64,000 bases of DNA from Hamiltosporidium tvaerminnensis (GCA_022605425.2 JAKIMF020000004.1:124001-188000), one strand, 5' to 3'. Shown: positions 41,503 through 54,500, counted from the first letter of the stretch. Notes: generated by a model from the letters alone, not told the origin. Program-made: numbers and translations.

Positions 41503-43830
41503 TTATTGATGATTTTTTAGGGAATAAGAAGAAATAATGATGCATAGGGAGGAAATAAACATTGATAAACATGAAATACGCGAAGAGAGATAAATATTGA
41601 AAGGTATGAGCAAACCTACTGAAATGGGTAATATTGTTATGTTGTATACAATGTTTATGATATAATTGGCGTTAATTCGTTTGGTTACTTTTTTTGAAAA
41701 AAGAATGAAATCTAATATTTTGAGTAAATTGTCACTATTTATATAAACATCTGTAATATTAAGAGTATTGTTTATAGATATTCCTATATCTGATATTTTT
41801 AAAGCAGCTGAATCATTTATTCCATCACCAACCATACAAACTGATGTAAATGGTGTTTTGAACACACTAATTAATTCTAATTTTGATTTTGACGTAAGAT
41901 TGGAATAAAATGTTGGAATACCTAAAGTTTTTGCCACTTTATGTGTATTTTCAAGAGTATCACCGCTTAATATAATTGATTGAATATTTAAATCATTTAA
42001 TCGTTGGATAACTGCGATTGCTTCTGATTTTATTTGATCATCTAGAATAAAAAAGGCAATAATTTCATTATTAAATGACATAAATATTTCTAAATTTATT
42101 TTTTCTTCATTTAAATATTTTTTATATTCAAATTTGTTTGCTTCTTTATCGGAATAGTCTGATACGAAATCTTTTTTTCCCAATTTTACTACAAATTTTT
42201 TGTTTCCATGAATAATTGTTGATTTGATACCGTTTCCTGAAATATATATTGTTTTGTTGATTTGTATATCTTCTTGGTTTAAAAAGTCATATTTTTTCAA
42301 ATAATTGCTACTATAATTATTGTTTGTACTTTTGTCTGTAGAATTTTCATAATTTTGTGTTTCATTTCTGTTGTAAAAAATATTTTTATACAGTTTGGAT
42401 TTTCTTCTATCAAAAGTTTCTTTTGTAAATAAATAAAGTGCTTTTCCAATCGGATGCAAAGAATCTTTTTCTATTTTAGATAAAATATTTAATACAATTT
42501 CTTCAGAAATATTTTTAAAAATACAATAATTTGTCACATTTATATTTCCGTAAGTTAAAGTTCCTGTTTTGTCAAAGAATATTTTTTTAATGGAATTTAC
42601 TTTTAATATCGATTCTATATTCTTAATTATGATTCCTTTTTTGCAGAGAAATTGTGTGGCTATCGATAAAGCTATTGGTGCGGATACTGTAAGTGAGCAT
42701 GGGCATGCCACTATCAATACGTTTAGAGCCACTTTCATTGCAACAAAAATAACGTATGAATTATTAGTTGTGTATAATATCTTCGGTTTTATATTAAGGA
42801 TTCCTAAAATTAAATAAATTAAAAAACAAATTAAAGATATTCCTAGCACGGATCTAATAAATAAATTTACAATTCGATTCTTTCTAATTAAACTGTATTT
42901 TTCATCAAACTGTGAATTCTTAATTAACTGTAATATTTCTGATAAAAATGTGTTTTTACCTTTTTTAGTAACTCTAACTAAAATTCCTTTTCCTATAACT
43001 GTTGTTCCACAGTAAACAATCATTCCTGGTTCCTTCTTTTTGGGAAATGATTCGCCTGTTAAATTAGATTCGTCAATGTGTGTTACTCCATTTGTAATAA
43101 TTCCATCTATCGGAAGTGTCATTTTATTTTCTATTCGGATTATATCACCAACTTTTATCTCATCAATGGGTAAAAATTTCTGTAAATCTGTCTCATAGAA
43201 TTTATAATGACTAACTGGTAATTTTTGTATGAAATTATTCACTTCACTTTCGATATTTTCTCGGAAAAATTTTCCAAATAAAATAAAAAAGCAAATCATC
43301 GATGAAGTTTCTAACATAGAAGATATTTCTTTTATATTTGTATAATCAATAGCTATAAATATAATTGCATATGCGAAAGAAAGAAAAGATCCTAGAAAAA
43401 CCAAATTTTCAACTGAAATATTTTTACGGATATTTATCAACGAAATATTTGTAAAAACAATTAATTGTATAAACAAAGCCAATATAAATTCTATAAATAA
43501 AATTTTTTTGTCTTTTCTTAGAAAAAAATGAGAGAATAATTGTGGAACGTAGAACAATGTTACAATATAAAAAATAGTTGACCAGAACTTTTTGTTTCTA
43601 AGGACAATATATCCATTATCTTTTAATTTTTTAAGAATTTGTTTTTCTGAAATATCATTTCTATCAAAAATTATCTTAATTTGTCTTAAAAATATATTAA
43701 AATATGTGTTTTTGATTCCTTTTGTACTTTTGAGAATGTTTTTGATCTTATTTTCACAGTCGCCGCAAGAGAAATTCTGAATTTCGTATATTTTTTGAAA
43801 CAAGTCTTTATTCTCAGAAGAAATATTCAT
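41503..43830 (-). CDS. CCC2: Copper-transporting P1B-type ATPase
   Basis: 775 residues with the full set of P-type ATPase motifs: an N-terminal heavy-metal-associated domain with CGDC (residues 18-21), the actuator loop LTGESFPKK near 260, the CPC ion-binding motif in VACPCSL near 377, the phosphorylated aspartate DKTGTLT near 418, the P1B-specific HP dipeptide (HPIGKAL) near 458, and the hinge GDGINDSAAL near 667. About eight membrane spans are visible. CPC with CxxC marks a Cu(I) exporter of the CCC2/ATP7 type, pumping copper into secretory compartments. Only one metal-binding domain is present, against two in yeast Ccc2 and six in human ATP7. No CCC triplet precedes the ATG. The nucleotide-binding region has Asn/Lys/Ser-rich expansions around residues 475-510. 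Confidence 0.95.
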   Translation of the reverse strand: MNISSENKDLFQKIYEIQNFSCGDCENKIKNILKSTKGIKNTYFNIFLRQIKIIFDRNDISEKQILKKLKDNGYIVLRNKKFWSTIFYIVTLFYVPQLFSHFFLRKDKKILFIEFILALFIQLIVFTNISLINIRKNISVENLVFLGSFLSFAYAIIFIAIDYTNIKEISSMLETSSMICFFILFGKFFRENIESEVNNFIQKLPVSHYKFYETDLQKFLPIDEIKVGDIIRIENKMTLPIDGIITNGVTHIDESNLTGESFPKKKEPGMIVYCGTTVIGKGILVRVTKKGKNTFLSEILQLIKNSQFDEKYSLIRKNRIVNLFIRSVLGISLICFLIYLILGILNIKPKILYTTNNSYVIFVAMKVALNVLIVACPCSLTVSAPIALSIATQFLCKKGIIIKNIESILKVNSIKKIFFDKTGTLTYGNINVTNYCIFKNISEEIVLNILSKIEKDSLHPIGKALYLFTKETFDRRKSKLYKNIFYNRNETQNYENSTDKSTNNNYSSNYLKKYDFLNQEDIQINKTIYISGNGIKSTIIHGNKKFVVKLGKKDFVSDYSDKEANKFEYKKYLNEEKINLEIFMSFNNEIIAFFILDDQIKSEAIAVIQRLNDLNIQSIILSGDTLENTHKVAKTLGIPTFYSNLTSKSKLELISVFKTPFTSVCMVGDGINDSAALKISDIGISINNTLNITDVYINSDNLLKILDFILFSKKVTKRINANYIINIVYNITILPISVGLLIPFNIYLSSRISCLSMFISSLCIIISSYSLKNHQ

Positions 43831-43934
43831 GCATTAAACGTAAATTCTAGAATTTATTCTTTATTAATTTATATTAAAATGTAATTTAAATTTTTTTTAT
43901 TAAAACAATTGATTTTTAACCTTAAATTTATTCA

Positions 43935-46900
43935 CAATAGGAATAAAAATAATGATACTGTATCTAAGGTGATTATTTGTTACATTCATATAAGATAATC
44001 CTCCGAACTTGTTTTCTTCGCTTATGAATTTGTAAATATCATTAATTGGCTTCTATTTTCGAAAGCTGCTTGAATTGATATATCTATATTTGTCTTAGTA
44101 CGAAACTTACAAATATTTAAAAAATATTCATGGATTGTAAAAATTATTTTTTGAAGGTATACAATAGGCTGATATATTTATTGCAGGGTTTTGTATTTTG
44201 TTCTGAAAGGAGTATCATGAAAAGGCTCTGACTATAAATCAATAATCTATATGTCAAATCTATACAAATTATGAAAAGATGGGTAAAGAAAGTCGTTCAA
44301 CTTAAAGTGAAAGGTAAAGGTTGCTACCAGAAAACCAATTAAGACTAGTAAGTAGTGTGTGAAAAGAAAAAGCGCAGACCCTATTAAATTTTGCTTTTAA
44401 AAAAAAATATTAAACAATCTTAAGACAACGTTGATCGAGCTTAATAAAGTTTTTAGTTAGTAGATCATGTTTAAATGAGACAAAGTATAGCCAAACTTAA
44501 TTTGACTAATTTGATTCTGAAATTTATTAAAAATAAAATATCAAAGTGCAAAATTGAAATAAATGTTGAGCTCAAAAAATATGAAAAAGAAAAATGAGAG
44601 AGGAATATCGCAGGAAATGGTAGTTTGCACTTTTCCGTTTGTGTATAGACCCATTATGCTGAAAGCTCAATTAAAAATACTAGAGGTGGACATAAAAACA
44701 GGTGCATCTTCTCACATTACCAACCTATTTTTGTTTTTTGATTATCCTAAGCTTTTTGCAACCCACAGTTTTGTCTTAATGTCTAGGACAAGTGTAGCTA
44801 AAAGAATTTTAAAAGCTATTCGGTTAGAGCTATACAAAGAGAAGTCAGCAAAGAATGAAACTTGCTAAAATATATTGCTACTATCTAGAAGGTCTTGGTG
44901 TTTATATTTTTTGCAAATAATATAAGATAGTAGAATTAATATGAATTGTAACTTATTCTAAGACGTACAAATAAAATTGATCAACGCTAAAAAGCTTTGT
45001 TGCACTAGATTGATGCTAAAAATCTATTTTTCTTCAACTTATCAACATGCGATACGGTGGATCAACTGCCACATAAGATTACTTCGACTTGAACCGGCTA
45101 CATCTCTAAGTTAAATGATACAGTGAGTGCGTTGCTGGTAAAAAAAATAAGGTACATTTTCGCCGAGAAAGTAAAAAGTACGTTCTTCCTAGAACAGAAC
45201 TTGAAAGGTCTCCATATATTCGATAGTTGCAAAAGCAAACATATGCTTCTGCAAACCTTGGATTGTCTTCGAATAATTAAGGAAAATTCAACATGAAAAG
45301 CAGGAATTTTAAATTTGGGTAATTTTAAGAAAACTTTTTTTGCGCGAATAAAAGGCTTCTTAAAGGTAAAATATTAATGTAATGAAGGTGTAATTAAAAA
45401 GAGTTTAAGGAACTCGACTTACAAAATTATAAAACGATTAGAAAACGAAAGCTATATTCAAAGTTATATAAACCTAAAAATATCAAGCTATTAAGAATAA
45501 ATGACTCCGCAAAATGGGTAACGAAAAGCATTATAGGATCGAATATGAGGCGGTGTTTTGCTATATTTAGTATATAAACATATTCTATGGAGCAGAATGT
45601 ATCAGTCAGTATTGTAATTGGTTAGGAAACAGCAGACTATTAGCAACTCGATATGAAAAAAGGCTTGTACATGACTATAATAAAAGTATAGAGAAACTTA
45701 CAATCTATACATTTGCTCCTATAAATTAGATACAAATTTAGCTCTTCAAAAGCAATTAGGAACATCAAGTCTAACAAATCTTTGATGATGGATATGCATC
45801 AATTTAAATAAACACCAGAGTAAAAACAAATGTCAAAATTTGGAATAATAGATCAGATATATCATTCTAGACAAGAAGCAGAAAAACATGGCCTCATTGA
45901 ATCAGAATTACTTCCAAGACTTATTTCAAATAATCTTAACAAATAAACTAAACCCATAAGGTTTTTTTGTAAGTAAGTTAAAGATTTTTTTATAGATTTA
46001 GTAGCTTAATAATCACATGATAATATAAACTTTTAATTTAACTAAATACAACAAATTATACATACTCTAGCTTGGAATGACTATCCAAAAACGACTATTA
46101 AGTCGAATATAAAAAAAAGAGCAATAAATTTAATTTTTTTTATATCGAAACAGACAATATAGATCAATTATAATTTCACTTGGAGATAGTAAATCAGCTA
46201 AAAATGTAATTATGGAATAAAACGCACAAAAAAAATAGCATATAATATAAATCGCTACATTCCAAATAAAACTCAGGATATTGAATAACAAACTTGATGA
46301 GCGCTGAAGCGTGGATAATTTTATTGACACAAAACCTACTCAAAATTGGAAAAGGAATCTAATCTACAGAAGTTGTGAAAAAACCAATTAAAGTAGACTT
46401 ATAAGGGAAACACATTTAAAAAAAGTTCATATAAAGTTCATTTAGGTATCAATTCATAAAAAAGACATTTATAAGCGCAATAAATCTATCACTTCCCAAA
46501 TTTTCAATTAATTTACCAAAAAATATCGTAGTTAGAATAAAGTCAATTGTGTTATCAAGAAAGTATATAGGTTTTCGATCTTACTACCTTTTATAAACAT
46601 TCAAAGATAGAGTAAATATAATTTTCACTGCCATGTAAGTATTATTTTTGATTTCATCCTGAATTTAGTTATTTTGTATGAATCTTGTTCGAAATATTAT
46701 AGTTGAGTATGAGATAAAAATAATTGATGCCTAATATTTTTCTTAAAAAAAATAATTTTTTTGTTCATTCTATAACTCCTCTTGCGGAAAATATATTCCC
46801 TTCTATATAACGAAGAAATATATAAACTTTTTCATTTTTAAATTAAGTATTTATCTAATCCCATATGTGATAGCCCGGGCCGATATTGTGACAAAGTACA

Positions 46901-47310
46901 CAAGACATACATCAAAAAGGGCAAATACTCATGAATGAAAAAGCAAATATTTACTAATAGTGAACAAGAAGAGAATCGTCTTAATTTCTCTGTTATCGAA
47001 GGAAGGGAATTGAGTCGGGTCTAAATGCAGAAGATATATAGGAAAGAACCTAAATGTATATAGATAAATGAACAAAAGGCATGAAGAACCTACACTTCTT
47101 TACGAAAAGCTAGTATTAAGGCGATGTGTTAAACAATTAAAATACAAAAGATATTTTACTTCTTAGTTTAGATAAAAGAACCACAATAGAAGAACTGACA
47201 ATAATTATAAAATAAGAGTCAAATTAGGAAAGGCAAATATGCTAGTTAAGGATGCAGAAGAATATTTATAGAAGTTTCGAAATTGTTTTTAACCCGGAAT
47301 TTTATTGAAT
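43935..47310 (+). pseudogene. Decayed 5'-truncated non-LTR retrotransposon
   Basis: Degraded copy collinear with 56550 to the 3' end of the full-length element: 44010-44070 matches 56630-56695, 44215-44360 matches 56835-56985, 45035-45100 matches 57675-57735, 45200-45960 matches 57810-58600, 46860-46940 matches 58665-58750, and the 3' terminal ACCCGGAATTTTATT is at about 47290. All frames are broken. Between about 45970 and 46855 roughly 850 bp have no counterpart, so a second unidentified insertion probably lies there. The 101-codon frame at 44563 is part of this remnant. Confidence 0.85.
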
Positions 47311-48089
47311 CAATTTGACTTTTATTTATTTTTTAAAAAATTATTTTTTTAATTTTAAAAATTTCAAACTTTCAAATTTGATTGATTCAATTGAGTATTT
47401 TCAAACTTAAAATTTAATCTGGGCGAATTTATTATATTCTTTTGAAATTGATTATTGAGTTTTCTTTAAGGCACCCGTCTCTTGATTTTAAAAATTGTTG
47501 TTTGGAATCAAAAGTATTTTTATCTTCATATATTAATACTAGGTATACATTTAATAGATGAACCCTGGGATATCTTGAAATTATACGGTATTTCCAGAAA
47601 GCATAAAAATAATATTTTGTAAATAATTCTAGGATTTTTTTCAACTACTCTTAATAACAATACAACAATAAATAAATTATTTGAGTCTAAAAAAAATCCA
47701 TGGTTTCCAAAAAAAGCATTTACGATTAATAAACCAGACTTGCTTATTTAATACTAGAAATAAAATTCAGATCCTTCATATTAAATACTTAAAAACAAAT
47801 TTATTTTTAATCTTGAATCACCTAAGAGCACAATATATTGGTCTAAGATTATTAGCTCCAACGCAAATAACTTGTTTCAAAGTAAAACGTCGTTGGTTCT
47901 TTTATAAATTCATTTTTTTATGAAATAAGTCTTAGCAATAATTTTAACAGCATCTAGTCTTACTTATACGAAATGATAAAAAGATATATTAAATTCACGG
48001 AAACTAAAAAACAAAGTACATTTTTTTGTGGTAATTGAACTCATTGTAAAGTTTTTCTGAATGAAGTATATCTTTTTGTAAAAATATAC
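47311..48089. other. Intergenic, no gene recognised
   Basis: AT-rich. Frames of 70-80 codons on both strands here look like chance frames and have no recognisable domain. Confidence 0.45.
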
Positions 48090-48770
48090 CATATATTTTT
48101 TTAAGGATGACACATGCTATTGCTTTAATGGCACAAAAACAGTTTAATGTTAACAATATATGACTTCTTCTCTAACACAATATCGCGGTCCCTCAATAAA
48201 CTCAAATTTCCACATTTACCTCTAAAGGTTATAGCCAATTAATGAACGAGAAAATTGGTTACCTGGATATGATTCTAGGTCGAAACTCACTCTGCCTCTT
48301 AAGAATTGTACCATTTCGACATACTCTATACTTTTCGAGCCTAATAAACTTTAGCCAATATATATATATCAGCGACTTATGTGGTTTTCTCCTAGTGTTT
48401 CAAAATCAAACCAACAGGCAATACCTGATAGTTAGCATTTAGAGATTTAATGTTTTTTATTTGTATATATCCTAGGCAGTATGTCTTCTTGAATGAGTGA
48501 GAAAGGCTATATCTCAATGCTTTTATATGGAAATTTACTACAACATCAGCCGAGAATTGCAATCTAATTGTATAAGAAACTACAAACTAGCTTTTGAACA
48601 AAAGTTTCACTATTTTGTATATCATCTAAATATAATCAAATATTCCCGGAATGACCGAAAATATGGCGTGAATTGATCACACTAAAAACCTAATAATAGT
48701 TTTCATATTGCTTTCGCCTATTCTGCCAATCAGTTAGCTTTTAATGAGATCATATTTTCTCCACCATAAG
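48090..48770 (-). repeat. 730-bp repeat family, copy H (decayed)
   Basis: Recognised by TCTATACTTTTCGAGCC TAATAAACTT, CAGCGACTTATGTGG, CCAACAGG, and GAGTGAGAAAGGCT in the family order, with many changes. Both ends are eroded. Confidence 0.75.
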
Positions 48771-49912
48771 ATTAGTTATTTTACTTATTCTATTTCTTTT
48801 TACGCGTTTAGTATATGATCAATCTAGTATGTTATAAAGATTGTTGGTTTTGTAGCAGAATATAATGAGATATATTTTAAGAAGTCCATATGTCAATAAA
48901 AATTTGGAATAGAGATAGTCGATAGTCTGCAAAAAAAATATTTTAAATCGTTTCTTACAATTGGCAAGCAGAATTGCAATTAGGACAAAATGCTTATGAT
49001 TCAAAAACGCATCACTACATTTCATTTAAAGGGCCAAGAGACGCACTATAGTCCCCCGAAGAACCATAGCAAAAAGGGAATGAGATTTAAATCGAAACCG
49101 AGCAAAATATTGTGACTTGGCTTTGGATGGTACGACTGTGGCCTTTGAACCAATAAAAAATTTAAGATTGAGCTGAAGGATAAAAACAAAAATGGAATAG
49201 AAATTTCAGATTAAATGATAGAGTAAAAGGTAACGCAATCTCTGTATTCTACTTATTCTATAATTTCTATAATTTCTAATTAATAACCATTTGAAAGAAT
49301 ATTACCTTAATATTTTGCTAGTAATCTAAGGTTTCAATTGACTGTAATTCACTCTAGTAATTTTAGCTAGAATTTATACTTTTAGTCTGTTAAAGATAAT
49401 TTTTAGTAAAAACAACCCAAAATATATAAAAAATTAATTTTATTGGTTTCAAAAAAGTCTTCTGCTATGAAACTTAAAAAAACCAATGTAAATATTATCT
49501 ATGGCCTTATCTATATCCAATCAAAATTATAATCATATTATAAAATTAAATGTATTTTTAAAATGTTGACTCGCATTGTAATATCAGAATGACTTATATA
49601 AATTGCAGTTTCAAAGACTTAAACATAAGTAGAGATAGTTTATATTCGGGAAAGAGAAGCAAGGATAGATGTTTCTGTTATAATAAACGAAAAAGATGGA
49701 GACGTAGGAACAAAAAATTTAAGAAACGATTTTTCTTGGCATTCTTAATATTTATTTTACTTACGTAGTTGCTTTCAACCTTTATATAATTTTGCTATTT
49801 GAAAATTTATATAATTTCATAGATTAATAAAACGTAGAAAAGAAATTTAAATTTGAAACGAAAAATAAAAGGTGAGAATCTCCCTTAAAATAAAATCATT
49901 AAAATTTATTGA
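48771..49912. other. Intergenic, no gene recognised
   Basis: AT-rich. A short stretch near 49030-49210 vaguely resembles the C-terminal coding part of the non-LTR element (CCCGAAGAACC, TGGATGGTACGACTGTGGCC) and may be a decayed 3' fragment. Confidence 0.4.
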
Positions 49913-50494
49913 TCATCGATTAGATTTAGCAATTCTTTCAATTTCATCTCTTTTTTTAACACCATAAGAACTTTGAGCACCTTTAGAGGCTGAAATCAAC
50001 TCATCTGCTATAACCTCACTGAGAGTTTTGACACTTTTCATTGCAGATGTTCTTATTCCTTTTGTAATAAGAAAAATAGCCAGATTAAGTCGTCTCAAAG
50101 GACTTATATCGACAGAAGTACGCTTCATTGCACCACCACGTCCTATTCTTGCAGAATCTTCACGGGGACCGCAATTGATAAGGGCATCGACTAAAATTTG
50201 CATAGGATTCTTATTAGTAGAAACAGAAATTATAGAAAAGGCACCTTCCAAAGCTTTCATGGCAAGTCTCTTTTTTCCATTATTTCTTCCTTTTCTCATT
50301 AAAGCACAGGCCAGTCTCTCTGTAATATGAATCTTGGACTTTCCAAAATGCTGTGACGAGTATCTGTTAGATGTATGCGGAACAGAAGTGATAGGAGAAA
50401 CGTTTATGTAAGGAGCTAATGATATATCTCGACATGTAACATCAGAAAAAGAATATCTATCAAAAAGTTTTAATTCGGTAAAACTATCGGCCAT
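49913..50494 (-). CDS. RPS5: 40S ribosomal protein uS7 (S5)
   Basis: 193 residues of the uS7 family, which nucleates the small-subunit head and contacts mRNA and tRNA at the exit site. Family blocks: RLACALMRKGRNNGKKRLAM, INCGPREDSARIGRGGAMKR, VDISPLRRLNLAIFLITKG, and the C-terminal TLSEVIADELISASKGAQSS followed by YGVKKRDEIERIAKSNR, which is the eukaryotic uS7 ending. Length agrees with compact fungal and microsporidian S5. CCC lies 6-8 nt before the ATG. No intron is seen. Confidence 0.97.
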   Translation of the reverse strand: MADSFTELKLFDRYSFSDVTCRDISLAPYINVSPITSVPHTSNRYSSQHFGKSKIHITERLACALMRKGRNNGKKRLAMKALEGAFSIISVSTNKNPMQILVDALINCGPREDSARIGRGGAMKRTSVDISPLRRLNLAIFLITKGIRTSAMKSVKTLSEVIADELISASKGAQSSYGVKKRDEIERIAKSNR

Positions 50495-50649
50495 TTTGAG
50501 GGTTGTTTTTTTTTTAAAAAATAAGAAAATTTCTAATTTTAAAAATAAGTTTTCAAAGCTGTTTTATAAATGACGGATAATTTTATTTTTAATAAAAAAT
50601 AGTTAAAAGACATTCTTAACGTAAATATGATTGTTTTTATTTTTCTGAA

Positions 50650-50890
50650 ATTTTTAAATGAACGCTGATTTGTGAATCATTTTATAATCGAAAATGTCTT
50701 GACGGGGATGACACACACCTCGAAATATTTAATCACTTCGAAAAAAGCAAGAAACCAATAATGGTGTTGGGTTTACTAATAGGCTCTTCTTATTTGCTCG
50801 TAAATCTTAAAAAAACAATAATAGTGAGTAGAAGTGGAACATAAAATATTTAAAAACATTTAATTGTAAAGAAAATCTTTGAAATTAATG
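50650..50890 (-). repeat. Dispersed repeat, copy 2 (partner at 2970-3215)
   Basis: The reverse complement aligns with the copy near 3 kb over 200 bp, with the same ordered landmarks (CACTTCTACTCACTAT, CATTATTGGT, ATTTCGAGG, GACATT, then ATTATA-AAATGAT-CACAAAT). It lies about 150 bp from the uS7 start. Confidence 0.55.
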
Positions 50891-51338
50891 TTTTAAAAAC
50901 CTCGTTAAGATCGTAATGTGTGAAAAGAATAATTTAATAAATATTTTTTTTTAGTTTTGAAAGTGTACATTTTTAAAAATTTTTAACAGTTACATCATCA
51001 ATTGTATTATAAAATGTATGTTTTTTTGCTTTTCCTCCGTGAAATTTATTTATATTCTCAATAATAATTTCATAAACACTTATTTTTCGAATAGTCTAAA
51101 AGAATTTTATACCATTAAATTAAAAGATTTTTATTAAAAAAAGACTAGGAAGTTATACAATTATTACATTGTTTAATATAAAGATCTTGCACATAGTTAT
51201 GTGTTTTTTTTTTCCGACACAAAAAGCTTTACAAACTTTAAATCTATAAAAAGGTAAGGCAATGAGATGAAAATAGATGATAAAATTATTTGATTAAGAA
51301 TGAAATTATAATTAAAGTTACTAAAAATTTAATATCTC

Positions 51339-51541
51339 TGCCGTAATTTTCGGGAAGGCAGCTAAGTTTGAAGTACGTCTCCAACAAGGAGATCGTCTTC
51401 CTGCTCACCATTCCTCTGTTGTTGTAAAGTAAAGAATTGTTTTTAGAAAAATTGTCTTTATTTGTTTTGTTCATGATGGCACCCCCTCCTTTTATTTATA
51501 AAATATAAATATCATATTTTTGTGATATAAATAATATCACA
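51339..51541 (-). repeat. 3' LTR, 203 bp
   Basis: On the minus strand begins with the perfect inverted repeat TGTGATAT-TATTT-ATATCACA (51521-51541) and ends ATTACGGCA. It contains a TATA-like TATAAATAAAAG (51489-51500) and an ATG at 51474 opening a 62-codon orphan frame whose first 45 codons equal the start of the polyprotein. Confidence 0.95.
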
Positions 51542-51551
51542 TTCTGCCTCT

Positions 51552-54500
51552 TCAAATTTTTAAATTTTTTATATGGGTAAAATGTTTATCTCCATCCAAT
51601 CTTACCCAATACCCTTTTTTACTTATCCAAACCACCTTCTTTCTTCCTACATACTTTTTGTCTAATTTCGTTGAAAGATATTTCTTAACATATACCATAT
51701 CTCCTAGTGCAAGTTTGGATTTATTAGAATAAATATTATTATGTTGTATGCAATCATACTCTACCCGTCTTCTTAATGGATCGTAAATAGAATATTCTTT
51801 AATAATGCTATAGGGAGAACATTTCAAACTTGAATTATAATTTAAATTTATCGTATTTTCAATTTCTTTAACAATTTCATATATATCTTTCTTTTTGTTA
51901 ATTGATAACATAAAAGATATTGTCTTGTTTATTCTTTCTGAGATACCATTTGATCCGGGGCTATAAATGGGGATCAGTAACTGTTTTATATTCTGTTTGT
52001 TCAAATATTCTTTCATTTCTGTACTAATAAATTGTCTTCCATTATCGCTTATGATTATTTTCGGGCTTTTAAATTTAGTAATCCAGTCATTTATAGAATT
52101 TATAATATGTTTAGTTTTAACATTATTTAAAAAATAGATTTTTGTTATTCTGGAATAAATATCTGTAATTGTCAAAAAGTACCCAATGTCTATTTTTTCA
52201 TGATGATTATAATCAGATAAATTAAATGGACCAAAAATATCTGTGCTTACTCTTTCAAATCTACCTTCTGATTCAATACGATTCGATTTGTCTTTTTTAA
52301 ATACGTTGGTTTTATATTGTAAACACTTCTTACATTTCTTAACTATCTTATTAATTATTTTGGGCATATCTTTTATATATATATAATTTTTCAAATTATT
52401 ATACATTATCGTTATTCCTCTATGACCCGATAACTTATGAATATCTTGAATAAGATCTTCTGCCATTTCTTTTTTTATTATGATTCTTTTTTTGTTATCT
52501 AATACATATTTGTTATTTTTTGTGTTATATAAACTTGCCTTTTTGATTTTTTTTATATAAGCATTTTCGTAGTCATCTACTGATATAAAACATCGCGATA
52601 AATTATCGGCGATAACATTGTTTTTACCATCAATATGCAATATCTCATAGTTGAATTCGTTCATTATAAGTTTCCATCTTGTTATTCTCGATGTTTCATT
52701 TCGGTTTTGAAATAAGCAGTTCTTACTGTCCGTAAAAATTTCTACATATGTACCTTGAATGATTGTTTTAAAATGTATCATCGACATTAGAATAGCGAGG
52801 TATTCTTTTTCTACTATTGTATAATTTAGTTCAGTCTTCTTGAATTTTCTGCTAAAATATCCTATGATTTTGTCATCTTGCATAAGTACGCTTCCCATCC
52901 CAAGATCACTTGCATCCGTTTCTAATCTAAATTTCTTGTTGTAATCTGGGAAATGTAATCTGTGATTGTTTCCTATAGATTTTTTTATTTCATTAATTTC
53001 ATTTCTTAATTCTTCGTTCAAAGAAAATCTTGTTTTATCTTTTTTTAATAAATCTGTTAATTTTATTATTCTTCTTGAAAGATTTGGTATAAATTTTCGA
53101 TACCAATTTAAAACACCCAAAAGCTTTTGCACATCTCTTTTTGTTTTAATGTCCTTGTAGAATATCTTGTTTTCGAAATAAGATTGTTTAGGATGAATTC
53201 CTTGATTATTTACAACAAATCCCAGTATTTCCATTTCATTCTTAAAGAATTCACTCTTATCAAAATTAATTTTCACATTATTTTTGTATAATATTTTTAG
53301 TACTTCTAGAATGATAGATACATGCTCTTGTCTTGTTTTAGCATAAATAATTATATCATCAATATAGATGAAACAATTTTTAATGTTTTCTAGCATGTTT
53401 GAAATAATACGTTGGAACATTTTTGGACCGGGTTTTATACCAAAGGGAATTCTTTTATATTGCCATTGTCTGCCCATAATAAAAAATGATGTAAATTTTT
53501 TACTTTCTTCTTCTAAAACAATTTGATTGAACCCATTTCTTAGATCTATTCTAGAAAAATAATTATTTTCTCCCATATTCATAATTGATTCTTCAACATT
53601 TGGTATGAACCAAGTGTCATCGTTTATATATTTGTTCATTTTTTTGTAATCTACTACTAATCGTAATTCCTTGTTCTTTTTTTCTATAAAAAATGCTGGA
53701 CTAACAAAGTCCGAATTACTTTTTTCTATTATATCTTCTTTTAGCAATCTATTTATTTCAATCATACCAGCCTCACGATATTTAAATGGGACTGAGTATT
53801 TTACTTGTTTTGATTGGACTGGAATTGAATTAAAGTTGAGCGAAGCCTTTATATTTAAAATTGATTTAAAATTATTATTGTTAGAATTATACCTTTTAAG
53901 AATATTTATTAATTCCTCATCATTTGTTGTAGCGCAAATATTATCAATTAGTCTTTCATCCATTAATTCTTCGGTATCTCTTTCAGATCCAATTAAATGA
54001 TACTTGACGCCACAAATAGTTAATCTCTTATCTTTAAAATCGAGAACAGCCTTATTATTTATCAGAAATTCATTCCCTAATAAGATTTTAATTGGCGAAT
54101 CTTGCAGAACATAAAATTCTGTTTTGTAAGAATTCTTTTCATTCAATACCAAATCAATTATAGCCTTCTTATCACTTATTTGGCTACTACCACTACCAAA
54201 AATTGTTCTTATCGGTTTGCATTCTTCGGTCTTTAGATCATATTCTTTTATCAATGAATGATTAACATAATTTCGGTTTGATCCTGAATCAATCATAACA
54301 TTTATTTTTCTGCCATTTATCATTGTAGGCAGTTCAATATTCATATCAGATTCACTGTATTGCTTTAGGACTAAATTTTTTAAAGATGGTTCTTCCTTTT
54401 TATTGTAATTTTTTAGCAAATTACATTCTTTAGTGTTGTGGGTTCGTGATTTATGGTGTGTACACCATTTTCCTGCCTTGTAGTTTATTTCTGTCTTAGG

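Noticed and set aside
51286-51474. 62-codon frame as an independent gene
   Set aside because: It is the LTR copy of the polyprotein start running out into flanking DNA.
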